A stretch of 64,000 nt of DNA from positions 3,576,001 through 3,640,000 of the forward strand of contig NZ_CP147020.1 in the NCBI RefSeq assembly GCF_037126435.1, written 5' to 3'. This stretch comes from Bernardetia sp. ABR2-2B. GTDB taxonomy: Bacteria; Bacteroidota; Bacteroidia; Cytophagales; Bernardetiaceae. Both the position numbers and the translations under genes were made by a program. Numbering within the stretch: the stretch's first letter is position 1; the number at the start of each line of letters is the position of its first letter. The notes below the pieces were generated by a model. It had not been told where the DNA came from. It ran no database searches and saw only the letters and a list, made by a program, of their open reading frames with translations. This document shows, piece after piece, positions 43,105-56,009 of this stretch.

Positions 43105-45543
43105 TTATTTTTTTATTTTCTTTGCAATTCTTTTCCACCAAGGCAAATCAGCATCACTTACTTCATAATATCCATATCCTCCATAAGAGCCATAACCATA
43201 AACTCCTACAGATTGTGTCTTTACATCATTAAAAATAATACCTACATTATGCAGCATTTGCTCATTATATATACGCTCTAAACCTTTTAGTTTTTCTATC
43301 GGTGTTCTATCCTGACGCACAACATATACTGTAGCATTAGCATATTTTCCCAAAATTAGCGCATCACTTACCAAACCCAAAGGAGGAGTATCTATTATGA
43401 TATAATCATAATTCTTTTTCAAATCTTTTATAAGTTCATCCATTGATTCTCCCATCAAAAGTTCTGCTGGATTAGGAGGAACTGCCCCTGAATAAATAAC
43501 ATCTAAGTTTTCAATAGAAGTAGCTTGAACTACTTCATCTAAGCTCTTACTTCCTATTAAATAAGTGCTAAGTCCATCTTTACTATACTGTTCATTAGGC
43601 ATAGGAACGTACATTTGTGGCTTCCTCATATCAGCAACAATCAAAACTGTACGTTTTCCTGTTAGAGCCATAGAAATAGATATATTTGCAGAACAAAAAG
43701 ATTTTCCTTCTCCTGATATAGATGAGCTAATCATTAAGGTACTTGTTTTATCTATACGACCAATCAAAAATAATAGATTGGAACGAATAGAGCGAAAAGC
43801 CTCTGCAAGTGCTGATTTTGGCTGTGTATTTATGAGAGGAGTGCTATTTCCTCGTTTTTTCTTTTTAGAGTGCATTACTACTCCTAAAATAGGAACACTA
43901 GAAATACTCTTTACTTCATCTAAGGTTTCAATGGTACTTCTAAAGTAGTTTCTAACATAAACAAGTGCTATTGGAAAGAGTAAACCCAGTAAAATAGCTA
44001 TCGTATAATTCTGCTTTGCATTAGGAGAAATTGCTCCATAATTAAATGGAGGTTCTAGAATTTGACTATCTTCTCTAGTGGCAGCTTGTGCTATACTAGC
44101 TTCCATACGTTTGTTGAGTAGTAGAATATAAATTTCTTCATTTATTGAATAAAGACGGTTGATATTTAAAAGTTTACGCTCTATACTAGGTAAAGTATTC
44201 ATTTGCTTGTCTAATAAATTAAGACGGCTTCTTATATCTTCAAATGCTATCTTATTATTCAACTTTGTATTATTGAGGTGTTCTAATAATGACTCTCTTA
44301 CTTTATCAATTTCAATATTAGTTTCTACTAGAAAAGGATTTTTTGCGCTTCCCTTTTCTAAAAATATTTCCCTTTGTATCTGTAAATCAACTAATCTTCC
44401 AATTAAAGAAGATGTGATTCCATCTTCAACACCTACAGCAGCAGGAGGTGTAACTCCTTTATAATTATCACTTTCTTTTATATAAGCTACTAAATAATCT
44501 AAATATTTTTCCTGCAATATCAATTCTCTGTTTGTCTCTTCTAGCTCAACGTATTGTTCTAGGTTTCTACCTACGGCATCTTCTCCTACTACAAACTTAT
44601 TATCAGATTTGAAGTTCTGTATTTTATTTTCTATTAAGAACAAAGAATCCCTAATTTGAGAAAGTTGTTCATCTATAAAATTAATCGTACGAACAGCTTC
44701 TAAGTTCTTGTCTTCCAAGCCATAAGCAATATATTCTTGCATCACAGTTGTAATAAAATCTTTTGCTCTTGCAGGTACAGATGAAACTATATTGAGACGA
44801 ATTAGAGAGGCATCTTCGTCAGTATAAGCAGAAAGACGTCCTAAAAAGCCTCTAGCTAAAGAAGATGGGTTTGTGAAACGAAAGCCATAAATAATCCCAT
44901 CTACTAAATTTTTATTTAATACTTTAAAAGTCGTACTACTTTCAGAAATAGTTTCTCCAAATTGATAAGACCGTGCATTATCCCACTCTTCGCTTGAGTT
45001 TATTAGAAAAAAACTTTTATCATCTTTATATTTTATCTTGTAGTTTGGAAGTTCTCTTAGATTACTATCTGCGTCAATATTTATCATCACTTCGAATGAG
45101 GCATTTTTGACAGGATAAATTTCAGTAGTGCGAATATTACCTTCTTGATAATAATATACACGCATATCCATTTTTTCACATACTCGTTTTATAAAAGGAT
45201 AAGAACGTATAAATTTAATTTCAGAAGATAAGCGTTTGTTACCCCCAAACATATCTTTTGAATAAAGTAAAGCTACAGGAGAAGATGATTTTCTATTGTC
45301 TTTCACTTGAATAGCTGCCCCTATTGTATAGATAGGAGTAGCATAATATGTTTTCCACCAAGCAATAGAAACTGCTATACCAATGCAGAATAAAATAAAA
45401 AGTTTATTTCTCCAAAGTGTATAAATGATTTTTTTGGGGCTAAAAGCATCATTGTCAGGCTTTGTTAATGAAGCTTGATTACCTTTTGCTTGACCGTTTT
45501 GATTACCACTAGTAGTAGTGATTACATCTTGTTGAATATCCAA
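43105..45543 (-). CDS. Wzc-type polysaccharide co-polymerase and tyrosine autokinase
   Basis: An 812-residue protein. A Wzz domain lies between two membrane helices (about residues 48-68 and 525-545), with long coiled-coil periplasmic segments. The cytoplasmic kinase has Walker A S-G-E-G-K-S near 622-627, Walker A' V-L-I-V-A-D-M-R and Walker B I-I-I-D-T-P-P near 730. The C-terminal tail is Tyr/Gly-rich (V-G-V-Y-G-Y-G-S-Y-G-G-Y-G-Y-Y-E), as in BY-kinases that phosphorylate themselves to control polymer length. The start is TTG at 45543: an in-frame stop lies seven codons upstream and no ATG precedes the first helix. A related Wza is not adjacent. Confidence 0.92.
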   Translation of the reverse strand: MDIQQDVITTTSGNQNGQAKGNQASLTKPDNDAFSPKKIIYTLWRNKLFILFCIGIAVSIAWWKTYYATPIYTIGAAIQVKDNRKSSSPVALLYSKDMFGGNKRLSSEIKFIRSYPFIKRVCEKMDMRVYYYQEGNIRTTEIYPVKNASFEVMINIDADSNLRELPNYKIKYKDDKSFFLINSSEEWDNARSYQFGETISESSTTFKVLNKNLVDGIIYGFRFTNPSSLARGFLGRLSAYTDEDASLIRLNIVSSVPARAKDFITTVMQEYIAYGLEDKNLEAVRTINFIDEQLSQIRDSLFLIENKIQNFKSDNKFVVGEDAVGRNLEQYVELEETNRELILQEKYLDYLVAYIKESDNYKGVTPPAAVGVEDGITSSLIGRLVDLQIQREIFLEKGSAKNPFLVETNIEIDKVRESLLEHLNNTKLNNKIAFEDIRSRLNLLDKQMNTLPSIERKLLNINRLYSINEEIYILLLNKRMEASIAQAATREDSQILEPPFNYGAISPNAKQNYTIAILLGLLFPIALVYVRNYFRSTIETLDEVKSISSVPILGVVMHSKKKKRGNSTPLINTQPKSALAEAFRSIRSNLLFLIGRIDKTSTLMISSSISGEGKSFCSANISISMALTGKRTVLIVADMRKPQMYVPMPNEQYSKDGLSTYLIGSKSLDEVVQATSIENLDVIYSGAVPPNPAELLMGESMDELIKDLKKNYDYIIIDTPPLGLVSDALILGKYANATVYVVRQDRTPIEKLKGLERIYNEQMLHNVGIIFNDVKTQSVGVYGYGSYGGYGYYEVSDADLPWWKRIAKKIKK

Positions 45544-45871
45544 TTTATAAAGAAATTTGCTTTAAATTCATTTGATTAATACTTTCTACTTTCTTTAAAA
45601 GAAGTAAGTAATTGCAAAAATACGCATTTTTGGTAGAAGCAAGAATATTATAATGCTGATTTTATATAAAAAGTTTTTATATAGTATTATCAAAACATAC
45701 TATTTCATTACTCAAGAGCAAATTATTACTGAAGGAGGTACTAATAGAGAGGAAATTTACTATTTTTTACTGACAATTGATATAGCACGTATATTTTAAA
45801 ATAATATTCAAAAGATAACTGCTTTCAAATAATTTTTGTTTTTTGAAAGAACCAATTTTATAATATCTATA
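45544..45871. other. Intergenic region, 328 bp, upstream of the Wzc-like gene
   Basis: No gene is visible. A TATTTTTG (-7 type) for the kinase gene lies on the minus strand at 45615-45622, with a TTG 17 bases further upstream. A 21-base near-palindrome TATATAAAAA-G-TTTTTATATA is at 45663-45683. Confidence 0.5.
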
Positions 45872-48800
45872 TTACATTTTAAGACCAATGAGTGTTATAT
45901 CATCACGCTGTTCTTCTTCTCCCATATGAGTCCGCATTTCTTCTAATAATACTTCTTTTTGATCATGTAAAGGCATTCCTGTGAAAGAAGCTAATACTTT
46001 TTTGAAACGTAGTGTTCCATATTTTATGCGGTCGAAATCATTTTGATCAACATAACCATCAGTAGTGAGATAAAGAATATCGCCAGGGTGAAGTAACAGC
46101 TGACGTTGCTCATATTCTGCATCTGTTTTTTGTCTTCCTCCAATAGATTTTCTACTTCCTTTTACTTCTATAAGTTTGTCGTTTTTCAAGATAAATAAAG
46201 GTCTTTTTGCGCCTGAAAAATTCACTACACGCATATTGAGTTCATCAGCATCTTCAATTACGCACAAACATATATCCATTCCATCTAAGTTTTGATAATC
46301 TTCTTGATGCAGTGCTTCCCAAATACCTTGGTTTAGATTTTCTAATATTTGTGCTGGTTCTGTTATATTTTGTAAGGTAACAATTTCATTCAAAATTGTA
46401 TTACCTATCATAGACATAAATGCACCTGGAACACCATGTCCAGTACAATCAACAACAGCTACAAATGTTTTATTTCCTGTACGAACAGACCAATAAAAAT
46501 CTCCTGAAACTACTGCTTGAGGCTTGAATATAATAAAGTGGTCTTCAAAATTTCTAATAAAATCTTGAGGATCAGGAAGGATAGCATGTTGAATAGTTTC
46601 GCCATAACGAATACTATCCATAATAGCTTGATTTTTTGTTTTGATAAGATCATTTGCTCCCTCTAATTGCGTATAAGTACGAGCATTATCCAAGGCAATT
46701 GAAATATAAGAAGCCAAAGTACGTAATATAGTAAGGTCATTCCTAGAATAAGCATTCGTAGTATGACTTTGAACTGTTAATACACCTACAATTTTACCTT
46801 CTAAGAGCAAAGGCAAATAAATAATAGATTGATACATATCTCCCACTCTATCTAAAGAAACTTCATTAATATATTGGGTATGTTCTTTTGCAAAATCATT
46901 AATGATAATGTCTTCATTACGAGTAAGACAAATTACTGAGAGTTTGTTTTCATCAGTAATATCGTCATAACTATCAGGGATACGCTCACCATTCTCAATA
47001 AATCCTCTAAAATCTATTCGTTCTTTTTCTGCATTGTAAATACCAATACCGAAGGCTGTTGCATCAGTAAGTTCGTTTACGTACTCATAAACAGCACTAA
47101 TAACACTATCTAAATCAAGAATAGAAGTAATTTTTTGTCCAATTTCACTAAGAACACGAATATTACTATACGAACGCTCAATTTCTGTTTTTTGATTTTC
47201 TAGTAGAACATTTTGCTGACCAATCTCAGCAGTTCTTTCACCTACTAAACGCTCTAATGTATCATTTTGACGCTTTACAGCATTCATTCTATTTTTATAA
47301 AAACTAAATGAAAGACCTAATATAGAAAGAGTTGCAATAGTCAGGAACCACCATGATTTCCACCAAGGCGGAAGGACTTTTATTTTGATAGATATTTCCT
47401 CATTATTTTCTATGCCATCACTATTGGAAGCCTTTACTTTGAATATGTAATTTCCTGCTGGAAGGTTACTATAAGTAGCAAAACGACGATTTCCGACTTC
47501 GTTCCATTCTTTATCAAAACCTTCCAAAATATAAGAATAATTTGTTTTTTCAGGTCTTCTATAATTAATGGCAGCAAACTCAAAAGTAACTACTCTATCC
47601 TCATAGGTTAGTGTCATTTCCTTTGTTTGAGAAATATCAACCGTCAATGGCGATTCTGGATTACCCAAACTCTTTATTCCTACCGAGCGATTAAGAATTT
47701 TGAAATCCGTCATCACAACAGGAGGAACATAAATACTAGGTCTGATATCTTTTGGATAAAAGGCATTCAAGCCTTGTATACCTCCAAAAAACATTTCTCC
47801 ATCTTCAGCTTTAAAAAATGCTCCTGAATTAAACTCACTACTTTGTAACCCATCTTTGGGGTTGTAATTCGTCATTCTTTTAGAATCGTCTATACTTTCA
47901 TCTCCTAGAAGACGCATAAGTCCAAAGTTTGTACTTATCCAAAGGTTATCTTTTTCATCAATTAGAATACCGTAAATAGCATAATTGGCAAGTTCATTTC
48001 TCTCTCCCCAATGCTCAAACTCACCCGTTTTACGATTCATTAGATTAAGACCATTTGTTGTTCCCACCCAAAAATTACCCTTGGAGTCTTCTGCAATAGC
48101 TCTTATTGTATTGTGACTAACTGATTTTAGATTTTCAGGGTCATTCTTATAGTATTTATAATCTATGGGAGTGTTATTTTCATCTCTAATTACTTTAATT
48201 AAACCTTCATTAGAACCAAGCCAAAGTATACCATTATTATCTTCATATGTAGTCCAAATAGCAGCATCGGAAAGAATTTTTTGCCCTTCATATCCAAATT
48301 TATGTCTATCTGATGGGATCATTTTATAAAGACCTCCAAAAGTTCCTATCCAAATAGTACCTTGTTTATCTTGCAGGGTACTTATAATTTGATTCCTAAT
48401 TGTAGTTGAATCATCTCTATTAGATACTAAACTAACAAATTTAGCTCCTTCTTTTTCAGAGAAGTTCAAGAGGCGAGATATACTTAATCCAGTAACTACC
48501 CAAAGCTCTCCTTCCTTCGTCTGTAATAGGTCTCCAACACTTCGTTGTACTAGATCCGTATTCTTATCTCCAGATTTGATATGTGAATATTTTGGAATAG
48601 TTCCACTTCTATCTATACGTGAAAGTCCTTCATCAGTTCCTACCCACAGAATATCTTGATAGTCTTTCAGAACAGACCAAACATTTCTATGGGGGAGAGA
48701 GTTGTTATTTCCTACCTCATGATAATAATACTCAAATTGACTGGTAAGAGGGTCATATTTTATAGCTCCTAAATTACGAGATGATACCCATATAATATTT

Positions 48801-49810
48801 CCCTTAGTTCTAATAATAGCAGGCATAGAACCTAAATCATCTAGTGAAGTTCTATAACGAATAAGTTCTTTGGAGTTAATATCTAATTTATAAACATAAT
48901 CACTTCCAGCTCCCCAAAGAATACCATCAGTACCCTCTGTAAGAGATTGTAGTGCGTACGGTCTTCCTTGATAACGAAATCTATCAAACCCATCTATATT
49001 TGGATTGTAACGATTAAATCCCCCTTCTCCAGCTAACCAAACATCTCCAACCCTGCTAATCATTATATTACTGCTCCCAAAGCCATAATAACTTGTACTA
49101 TCTCCTCTTGTTAGTCTGTATAGCTTTTTATCTCCAGTTGTTAAATTCCATTTATTAATACCTGCTCTATTTGTTCCTATCCATAAGTTATTATTAGTAT
49201 CCACAGCTAAAGCAGTAATATCATTACTCCCTAACATGACACTATCTTCGTCAGTAGCAGTATAGTTAGTAAAAGAGTGATTATTATAGTCGTATTTACT
49301 CAGTCCATTTGTAGTTCCTAACCAAATAAAACCTTCTTTATCTTCTGTGATTGCATTGACCTCATTATCCACAAGGGTATTTTTTTCATCTTCTTTTTTA
49401 TAAAATGACTTAAAAGTTTGTGTTTTTGTATCAAAGATTGAAACTCCTGCAATTGTACCTATCCAAATGTTATGATTGGTGTCTTCATAAATAGCTTTAA
49501 CTTGATTATCTATAATAGAAAGGGAATCTTCTCTATTATGACGGAATATAGTAACATCATAAGCATTATAACGATTAAGTCCATCATCTGTACCTATCCA
49601 TATATATCCTTCACTGTCTTGAATCATAGCATTTACACTATTTTGAGACAGTCCTTGTTCGATAGCAAGTTGTTCTACTCTTAGTTTGGGAAGTTTTAGT
49701 TGTTCATTGTCTTGAGCAAATGCAAAATTAATACTACCTACTACAAAAAGTAAGAGCATTATATGTATAAAGAAACTTCTAAGAAAGTTATTTGTTATCT
49801 TGTATTGCAT
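45872..49810 (-). CDS. Propeller sensor - GAF - SpoIIE (PP2C-type) phosphatase
   Basis: A 1312-residue protein from ATG 49810. In order: signal peptide to about residue 32 (F-A-F-A-Q); about 14 reg_prop blades to about 700 (D-S-E-G-Y-I-W-I-G-T-D-D-G-L type); a Y_Y_Y domain at about 720-805; a membrane helix at about 812-832; a coiled coil to about 880; a GAF domain at about 885-1050; and a SpoIIE/PP2C phosphatase at about 1090-1312. Metal-site motifs are visible: F-V-A-V-V-D-C-T-G-H-G-V-P-G-A-F, L-T-T-D-G-Y-V-D and R-D-D-I-T-L-I. An outside ligand probably controls dephosphorylation of an anti-sigma-antagonist-type target; no such partner genes are beside it. Confidence 0.93.
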   Translation of the reverse strand: MQYKITNNFLRSFFIHIMLLLFVVGSINFAFAQDNEQLKLPKLRVEQLAIEQGLSQNSVNAMIQDSEGYIWIGTDDGLNRYNAYDVTIFRHNREDSLSIIDNQVKAIYEDTNHNIWIGTIAGVSIFDTKTQTFKSFYKKEDEKNTLVDNEVNAITEDKEGFIWLGTTNGLSKYDYNNHSFTNYTATDEDSVMLGSNDITALAVDTNNNLWIGTNRAGINKWNLTTGDKKLYRLTRGDSTSYYGFGSSNIMISRVGDVWLAGEGGFNRYNPNIDGFDRFRYQGRPYALQSLTEGTDGILWGAGSDYVYKLDINSKELIRYRTSLDDLGSMPAIIRTKGNIIWVSSRNLGAIKYDPLTSQFEYYYHEVGNNNSLPHRNVWSVLKDYQDILWVGTDEGLSRIDRSGTIPKYSHIKSGDKNTDLVQRSVGDLLQTKEGELWVVTGLSISRLLNFSEKEGAKFVSLVSNRDDSTTIRNQIISTLQDKQGTIWIGTFGGLYKMIPSDRHKFGYEGQKILSDAAIWTTYEDNNGILWLGSNEGLIKVIRDENNTPIDYKYYKNDPENLKSVSHNTIRAIAEDSKGNFWVGTTNGLNLMNRKTGEFEHWGERNELANYAIYGILIDEKDNLWISTNFGLMRLLGDESIDDSKRMTNYNPKDGLQSSEFNSGAFFKAEDGEMFFGGIQGLNAFYPKDIRPSIYVPPVVMTDFKILNRSVGIKSLGNPESPLTVDISQTKEMTLTYEDRVVTFEFAAINYRRPEKTNYSYILEGFDKEWNEVGNRRFATYSNLPAGNYIFKVKASNSDGIENNEEISIKIKVLPPWWKSWWFLTIATLSILGLSFSFYKNRMNAVKRQNDTLERLVGERTAEIGQQNVLLENQKTEIERSYSNIRVLSEIGQKITSILDLDSVISAVYEYVNELTDATAFGIGIYNAEKERIDFRGFIENGERIPDSYDDITDENKLSVICLTRNEDIIINDFAKEHTQYINEVSLDRVGDMYQSIIYLPLLLEGKIVGVLTVQSHTTNAYSRNDLTILRTLASYISIALDNARTYTQLEGANDLIKTKNQAIMDSIRYGETIQHAILPDPQDFIRNFEDHFIIFKPQAVVSGDFYWSVRTGNKTFVAVVDCTGHGVPGAFMSMIGNTILNEIVTLQNITEPAQILENLNQGIWEALHQEDYQNLDGMDICLCVIEDADELNMRVVNFSGAKRPLFILKNDKLIEVKGSRKSIGGRQKTDAEYEQRQLLLHPGDILYLTTDGYVDQNDFDRIKYGTLRFKKVLASFTGMPLHDQKEVLLEEMRTHMGEEEQRDDITLIGLKM

Positions 49811-50081
49811 TTAATAGCTGTCTTTAATTAATAAATTACTATTACTTATCTAGTCTGTGTCGTTTGGTTTTATTATGAACCTTGCTATCTATATAATTGA
49901 CAACAATAGATTCTAATTTTCAAGGTTACTCAAAAATACAATAAAAAATTAAATTATTCGACTATTTAGTAATGTTAATTATTATTTCTACTAATTTATG
50001 AGGACATAATCCTATGAAATTAATAAACGATATTGGTTTTGGGTTAGTATAAAGTTACTAATTTTTTATAAATCATAACTT

Positions 50082-52301
50082 TTACTTTTCAAATATACCA
50101 GCAATCAAATCATCAAAGTATTCGTCTTTCAAAAGTTCATTGAAAGTACCCTCTTTAATTATTGTTCCGTCTCTCATAAGATAAATCTTATCCATTTTTT
50201 CTAATAGAATAGGGTCATGACTGGCTGCAAAAATAGACCAAGGGTATTTATTTTTTTGTAATATCTTGTCTAATACTCTGCGTTTGTAGCTTCCTTCTAA
50301 GTTATAGAAAAAATCATCAAAAACAATTAAATTTGGATGAGTAAGCATACTTCTAGCAAAAACTATTTTCTTTTGAAAGGTAGAAGAAAATCCTTGTCCA
50401 GAAGGTAACATATGTGTCTGTAATCCATCTTTAAGCGATTGAATATCATCAATTAGTTCTACTATCTCCAAAACGTGATTAAGATATTCCATGTTAAAAC
50501 CTTCTCTTCCGACCGTAATATTTTCTAAAAGAGTTCCCTCAAAAATATCTTCATGAGATAAATTATCCCCGATATAATCTTGTAAATTCTTGATATTCAA
50601 ATCTCGTAGAGTGAATCCATTGAAAGTAATATGTCCTTTATATTCGTCATAAAGTCCTGTCATTATTTTCATTAGTGTTGATTTTCCTGCCCCCTCATTT
50701 CCAATAATCCCGACATATTCTTGAGGCTTTATTTCCAAATCTACATTTTTCAGTGTTGGTTTGTTACTTTCTGGATAGCTATAAGAAACTCCGTGTGCTT
50801 TGATATGGAATCCTTTTCTATTAAAGTTATCAAAAGTATTTGTTTTTTCTAGTTTCAAGTCAGTTACATTTCCTATTTTTTCTACGGCTGTAAGTGTATC
50901 ATAAATTGTATCCAAATTCAGAATCATTTTTTCAACAGCTGTAATAACTGAAATAATTACGATTTCAGAAGCTACAAATTGTCCTAAAGTAATATTTCTT
51001 TCAATAACTAAAAGGCTACCCAAAATCAAAACGCCACCAGTAATGACAGTTTTAAAGGCTACAAATGCAGAATATTGAATAATCAAGATACGGAAATGAG
51101 ATTTCCTTTTATATAAATATCCTGTAAGTAACTTTTGCATTTTCTTTAATGGAAGAAGCGTATTTCCTGCGATTTTGAAAACACTCTGATTTCTTCCCAG
51201 TTCCTCTAGCCAATAAGCAACTTTATACTTATACTTTGATTCATACAAACTTGTATCTAAACCTGCTTTTCCTGTAAAATAAAATATAAGCCCCAAGACA
51301 GCGACTAAAAATAAACCAAAAAAGACAAAAAATTCATGATAAAAAGCTAAAAGAGCTAGTCCAAACAAGACTTGTAAGAGTGCCGTAATTACACTAGTAA
51401 GTAGTTTTGCTAATCCTTTTTGAAGCGTAAGAATATCAAAAAAGCGATTTGCAAGTTCTGGTGCATATTGTTTTAAAATAGATTCTAAACGAATACGAGG
51501 GATTCGATAAGCAAACTCAAAAGCTGCACGTGTAAAAAGCCGTTGTTGTAAAGTCTCCACAATACTCATCTGCATAATCTGCATAATTCCACTTATAAGC
51601 GTTCCTGCCACAACAAAAGCAATCAAAACAACAACAGAATTGATGATAAGTCCTCCTGAAATAAGCCCAATAATTGCTTGAACACCTAATGGCAAGGTCA
51701 GACTGAGCAAACCTACAATCATTGCATAAATGTAGGTATAAGAAATATCACGCTTTTCGGTCATAAGTAAATGCCAAAGACGTTGTCCTGGCGTACGATT
51801 TTCTCTTTTCTCATCTTCGTTAGGTGTAGCAATAGGGTCAATGAGCATTGGCACAAGACAATAAATAGTATTGGGCTGACACAACTCGCTATCTCCATAC
51901 AAATCAGCTTTACAAGCAAGTTTACTTATAAGTTCATTGTGGTCAGTAATATCATTTTCTTTCCAACTTTCGTCGTCCTCTTGCATAATATGGATAGTAT
52001 CCTTTTTTCCATGCCATGCCAAAATAGGACTTGCATTTCCTTCAACAGACTGGAAAAGAACCAAAGGAAGAGCAGTAACAGAAAGAACTTCATCTAGCTC
52101 TTCTCTTGATATTTCCTTTTCAATAAAATGCAAATGCGCCTCACGCCCAACGTCTTGTAAGTGTCCGACCCATTGACGCATCTCTCTTCTACTAGAAATA
52201 CCTTCTGATGTTGCAACAGGAGAAAATTTATAGTGCGCTTCATCTGGTTTCCAACGTTTTATAATCTGAAAAACAATATTTCGGGCGATTTCGTACTGCA
52301 T
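50082..52301 (-). CDS. ABC exporter subunit with degenerate C39-like N-terminus and atypical ATPase motifs
   Basis: A 739-residue permease-ATPase fusion. Residues 60-140 look like a C39-like domain without its catalytic Cys (L-P-L-V-L-F-Q-S-V-E-G-N). Membrane helices fill about 190-475. In the ATPase, Walker A is normal (G-N-E-G-A-G-K-S-T), but the signature that should be L-S-G-G-Q reads P-S-G-Q-G-F-S, and Walker B is L-I-V-F-D-D, with Asp where the catalytic Glu stands. The H-loop (A-A-S-H-D-P) is intact. The order and size fit type I secretion or bacteriocin-type exporters. No membrane-fusion or TolC-like gene is beside it. Confidence 0.85.
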   Translation of the reverse strand: MQYEIARNIVFQIIKRWKPDEAHYKFSPVATSEGISSRREMRQWVGHLQDVGREAHLHFIEKEISREELDEVLSVTALPLVLFQSVEGNASPILAWHGKKDTIHIMQEDDESWKENDITDHNELISKLACKADLYGDSELCQPNTIYCLVPMLIDPIATPNEDEKRENRTPGQRLWHLLMTEKRDISYTYIYAMIVGLLSLTLPLGVQAIIGLISGGLIINSVVVLIAFVVAGTLISGIMQIMQMSIVETLQQRLFTRAAFEFAYRIPRIRLESILKQYAPELANRFFDILTLQKGLAKLLTSVITALLQVLFGLALLAFYHEFFVFFGLFLVAVLGLIFYFTGKAGLDTSLYESKYKYKVAYWLEELGRNQSVFKIAGNTLLPLKKMQKLLTGYLYKRKSHFRILIIQYSAFVAFKTVITGGVLILGSLLVIERNITLGQFVASEIVIISVITAVEKMILNLDTIYDTLTAVEKIGNVTDLKLEKTNTFDNFNRKGFHIKAHGVSYSYPESNKPTLKNVDLEIKPQEYVGIIGNEGAGKSTLMKIMTGLYDEYKGHITFNGFTLRDLNIKNLQDYIGDNLSHEDIFEGTLLENITVGREGFNMEYLNHVLEIVELIDDIQSLKDGLQTHMLPSGQGFSSTFQKKIVFARSMLTHPNLIVFDDFFYNLEGSYKRRVLDKILQKNKYPWSIFAASHDPILLEKMDKIYLMRDGTIIKEGTFNELLKDEYFDDLIAGIFEK

Positions 52302-52504
52302 AAGTGGTAATTTCTTTTGACTATTTAGAAGACTAAAACCTAGACTACATAATTATTGACTTTTTCTTGCCAACAGTATCAACTAATAAAAATGAAAAAG
52401 GTTTACTAACTTTTGTGATAGTTTTACTTTTAAAGTTATTTAAAACAAAATCACTATTTGAACTAAAAATTGTATAGTGATTTTGCTTTGTAAGCCATTG
52501 AAGC

Positions 52505-53266
52505 TTACTTTCTTCTTTTCTTGTTTCTTCTATTTTTCTTTCCACCCTGATTTCTTCTCCTATTACTTGCGTTGTTTGAAGCACGAGATGAATTAGAACT
52601 ACGGTTAGAGCGTGAACGGCTATTACTAGAAGAGCTTTGTCTTTGAGGTCGTTGTCTTGGTGCGTTCCCAAGTTCAAAAAGATTATCATCTTTAATCACT
52701 TCTATATCAATATCTATTTTCCCACCCGAAAGACGTTTGATGTCTTTCAAAATTACCTCATCTTCTACACTATCTCTATTCCAAGTCAGATAAAAAGATT
52801 TCATTAGCTTTCCAATGTCAGCAACAGCATCGATAATGTCTTGTTCATCTTCTAATTCAGCTGCTTTTGCAATTACTAATTCGACATTTCTACCATAATG
52901 ACGATATTTTACAGGCTCTTGAGAGTAGCCAATATGTTCAGGTTTTTTGGTGCGCTCTTCTTCTGTTTGTGGCAAAAATTCATTATTAAACTCAATTTCT
53001 CCATCAGCCATAATATATAAATGATCCCAAATTCGATGTATATTATCACTGTTTTCTCTAACACTTGGGTTGAGTTGTTTCATTAAGTTGATAAGCGTTT
53101 CAGCTGCACGAGTACGTTCCTCAACATCTTCAATGGTTTTGAGATGGCGTACCATGTTTTGCATATTTCTTCCATACTCTTTCAAGACAAGAGCATCTCT
53201 TTGTGTATTATAATCTAAATTTTTGAGCTTGACCGAACCTTGGTCTGAATTTTCTATCTGTTCCAA
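52505..53266 (-). CDS. DUF4290 protein with a basic Ser/Arg/Asn tail
   Basis: A 253-residue protein. Residues 17-195 match the Bacteroidota-specific DUF4290 (L-D-Y-N-T-Q-R-D-A-L-V-L-K-E-Y-G-R-N-M-Q, then I-W-D-H-L-Y-I-M-A). From about 208 the composition changes to Ser/Arg/Asn only, then to a Lys/Arg block, like low-complexity RNA-binding tails. The start is TTG at 53266; upstream codons run into a stop without any ATG. Function unknown; the tail suggests nucleic-acid or ribosome contact. Confidence 0.85.
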   Translation of the reverse strand: MEQIENSDQGSVKLKNLDYNTQRDALVLKEYGRNMQNMVRHLKTIEDVEERTRAAETLINLMKQLNPSVRENSDNIHRIWDHLYIMADGEIEFNNEFLPQTEEERTKKPEHIGYSQEPVKYRHYGRNVELVIAKAAELEDEQDIIDAVADIGKLMKSFYLTWNRDSVEDEVILKDIKRLSGGKIDIDIEVIKDDNLFELGNAPRQRPQRQSSSSNSRSRSNRSSNSSRASNNASNRRRNQGGKKNRRNKKRRK

Positions 53267-55933
<2,667 letters not shown>

Positions 55934-55956
55934 ATTTTTAATTTATTTTTCTATAT

Positions 55957-55995
55957 AAAAACAGCCTAATTTTAGTATTAGGCTGTTTTTTTTCA
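55957..55995. terminator. Bidirectional terminator between katG and the ADP-ribosylglycohydrolase
   Basis: Perfect 14-base arms (55957-55970, 55977-55990) enclose a 6-base loop, with a T-run after it on the plus strand and an A-rich lead that gives a T-run on the minus strand. It serves both convergent genes. Confidence 0.92.
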
Positions 55996-56009
55996 TACTT
56001 AAAAATTAA

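Noticed and set aside
43565-43948. A 127-codon plus-strand frame inside the Wzc-like kinase gene
   Set aside because: Antisense to the conserved Walker motifs; composition unlike a real protein here.
45663-45683. Terminator of the SpoIIE phosphatase gene
   Set aside because: The stem is only A-T pairs and lies about 190 bases past the stop codon; too weak to call.
52345-52689. A 114-codon minus-strand frame downstream of and overlapping DUF4290
   Set aside because: It overlaps the coding tail of DUF4290 in another frame and has no conserved start or domain.
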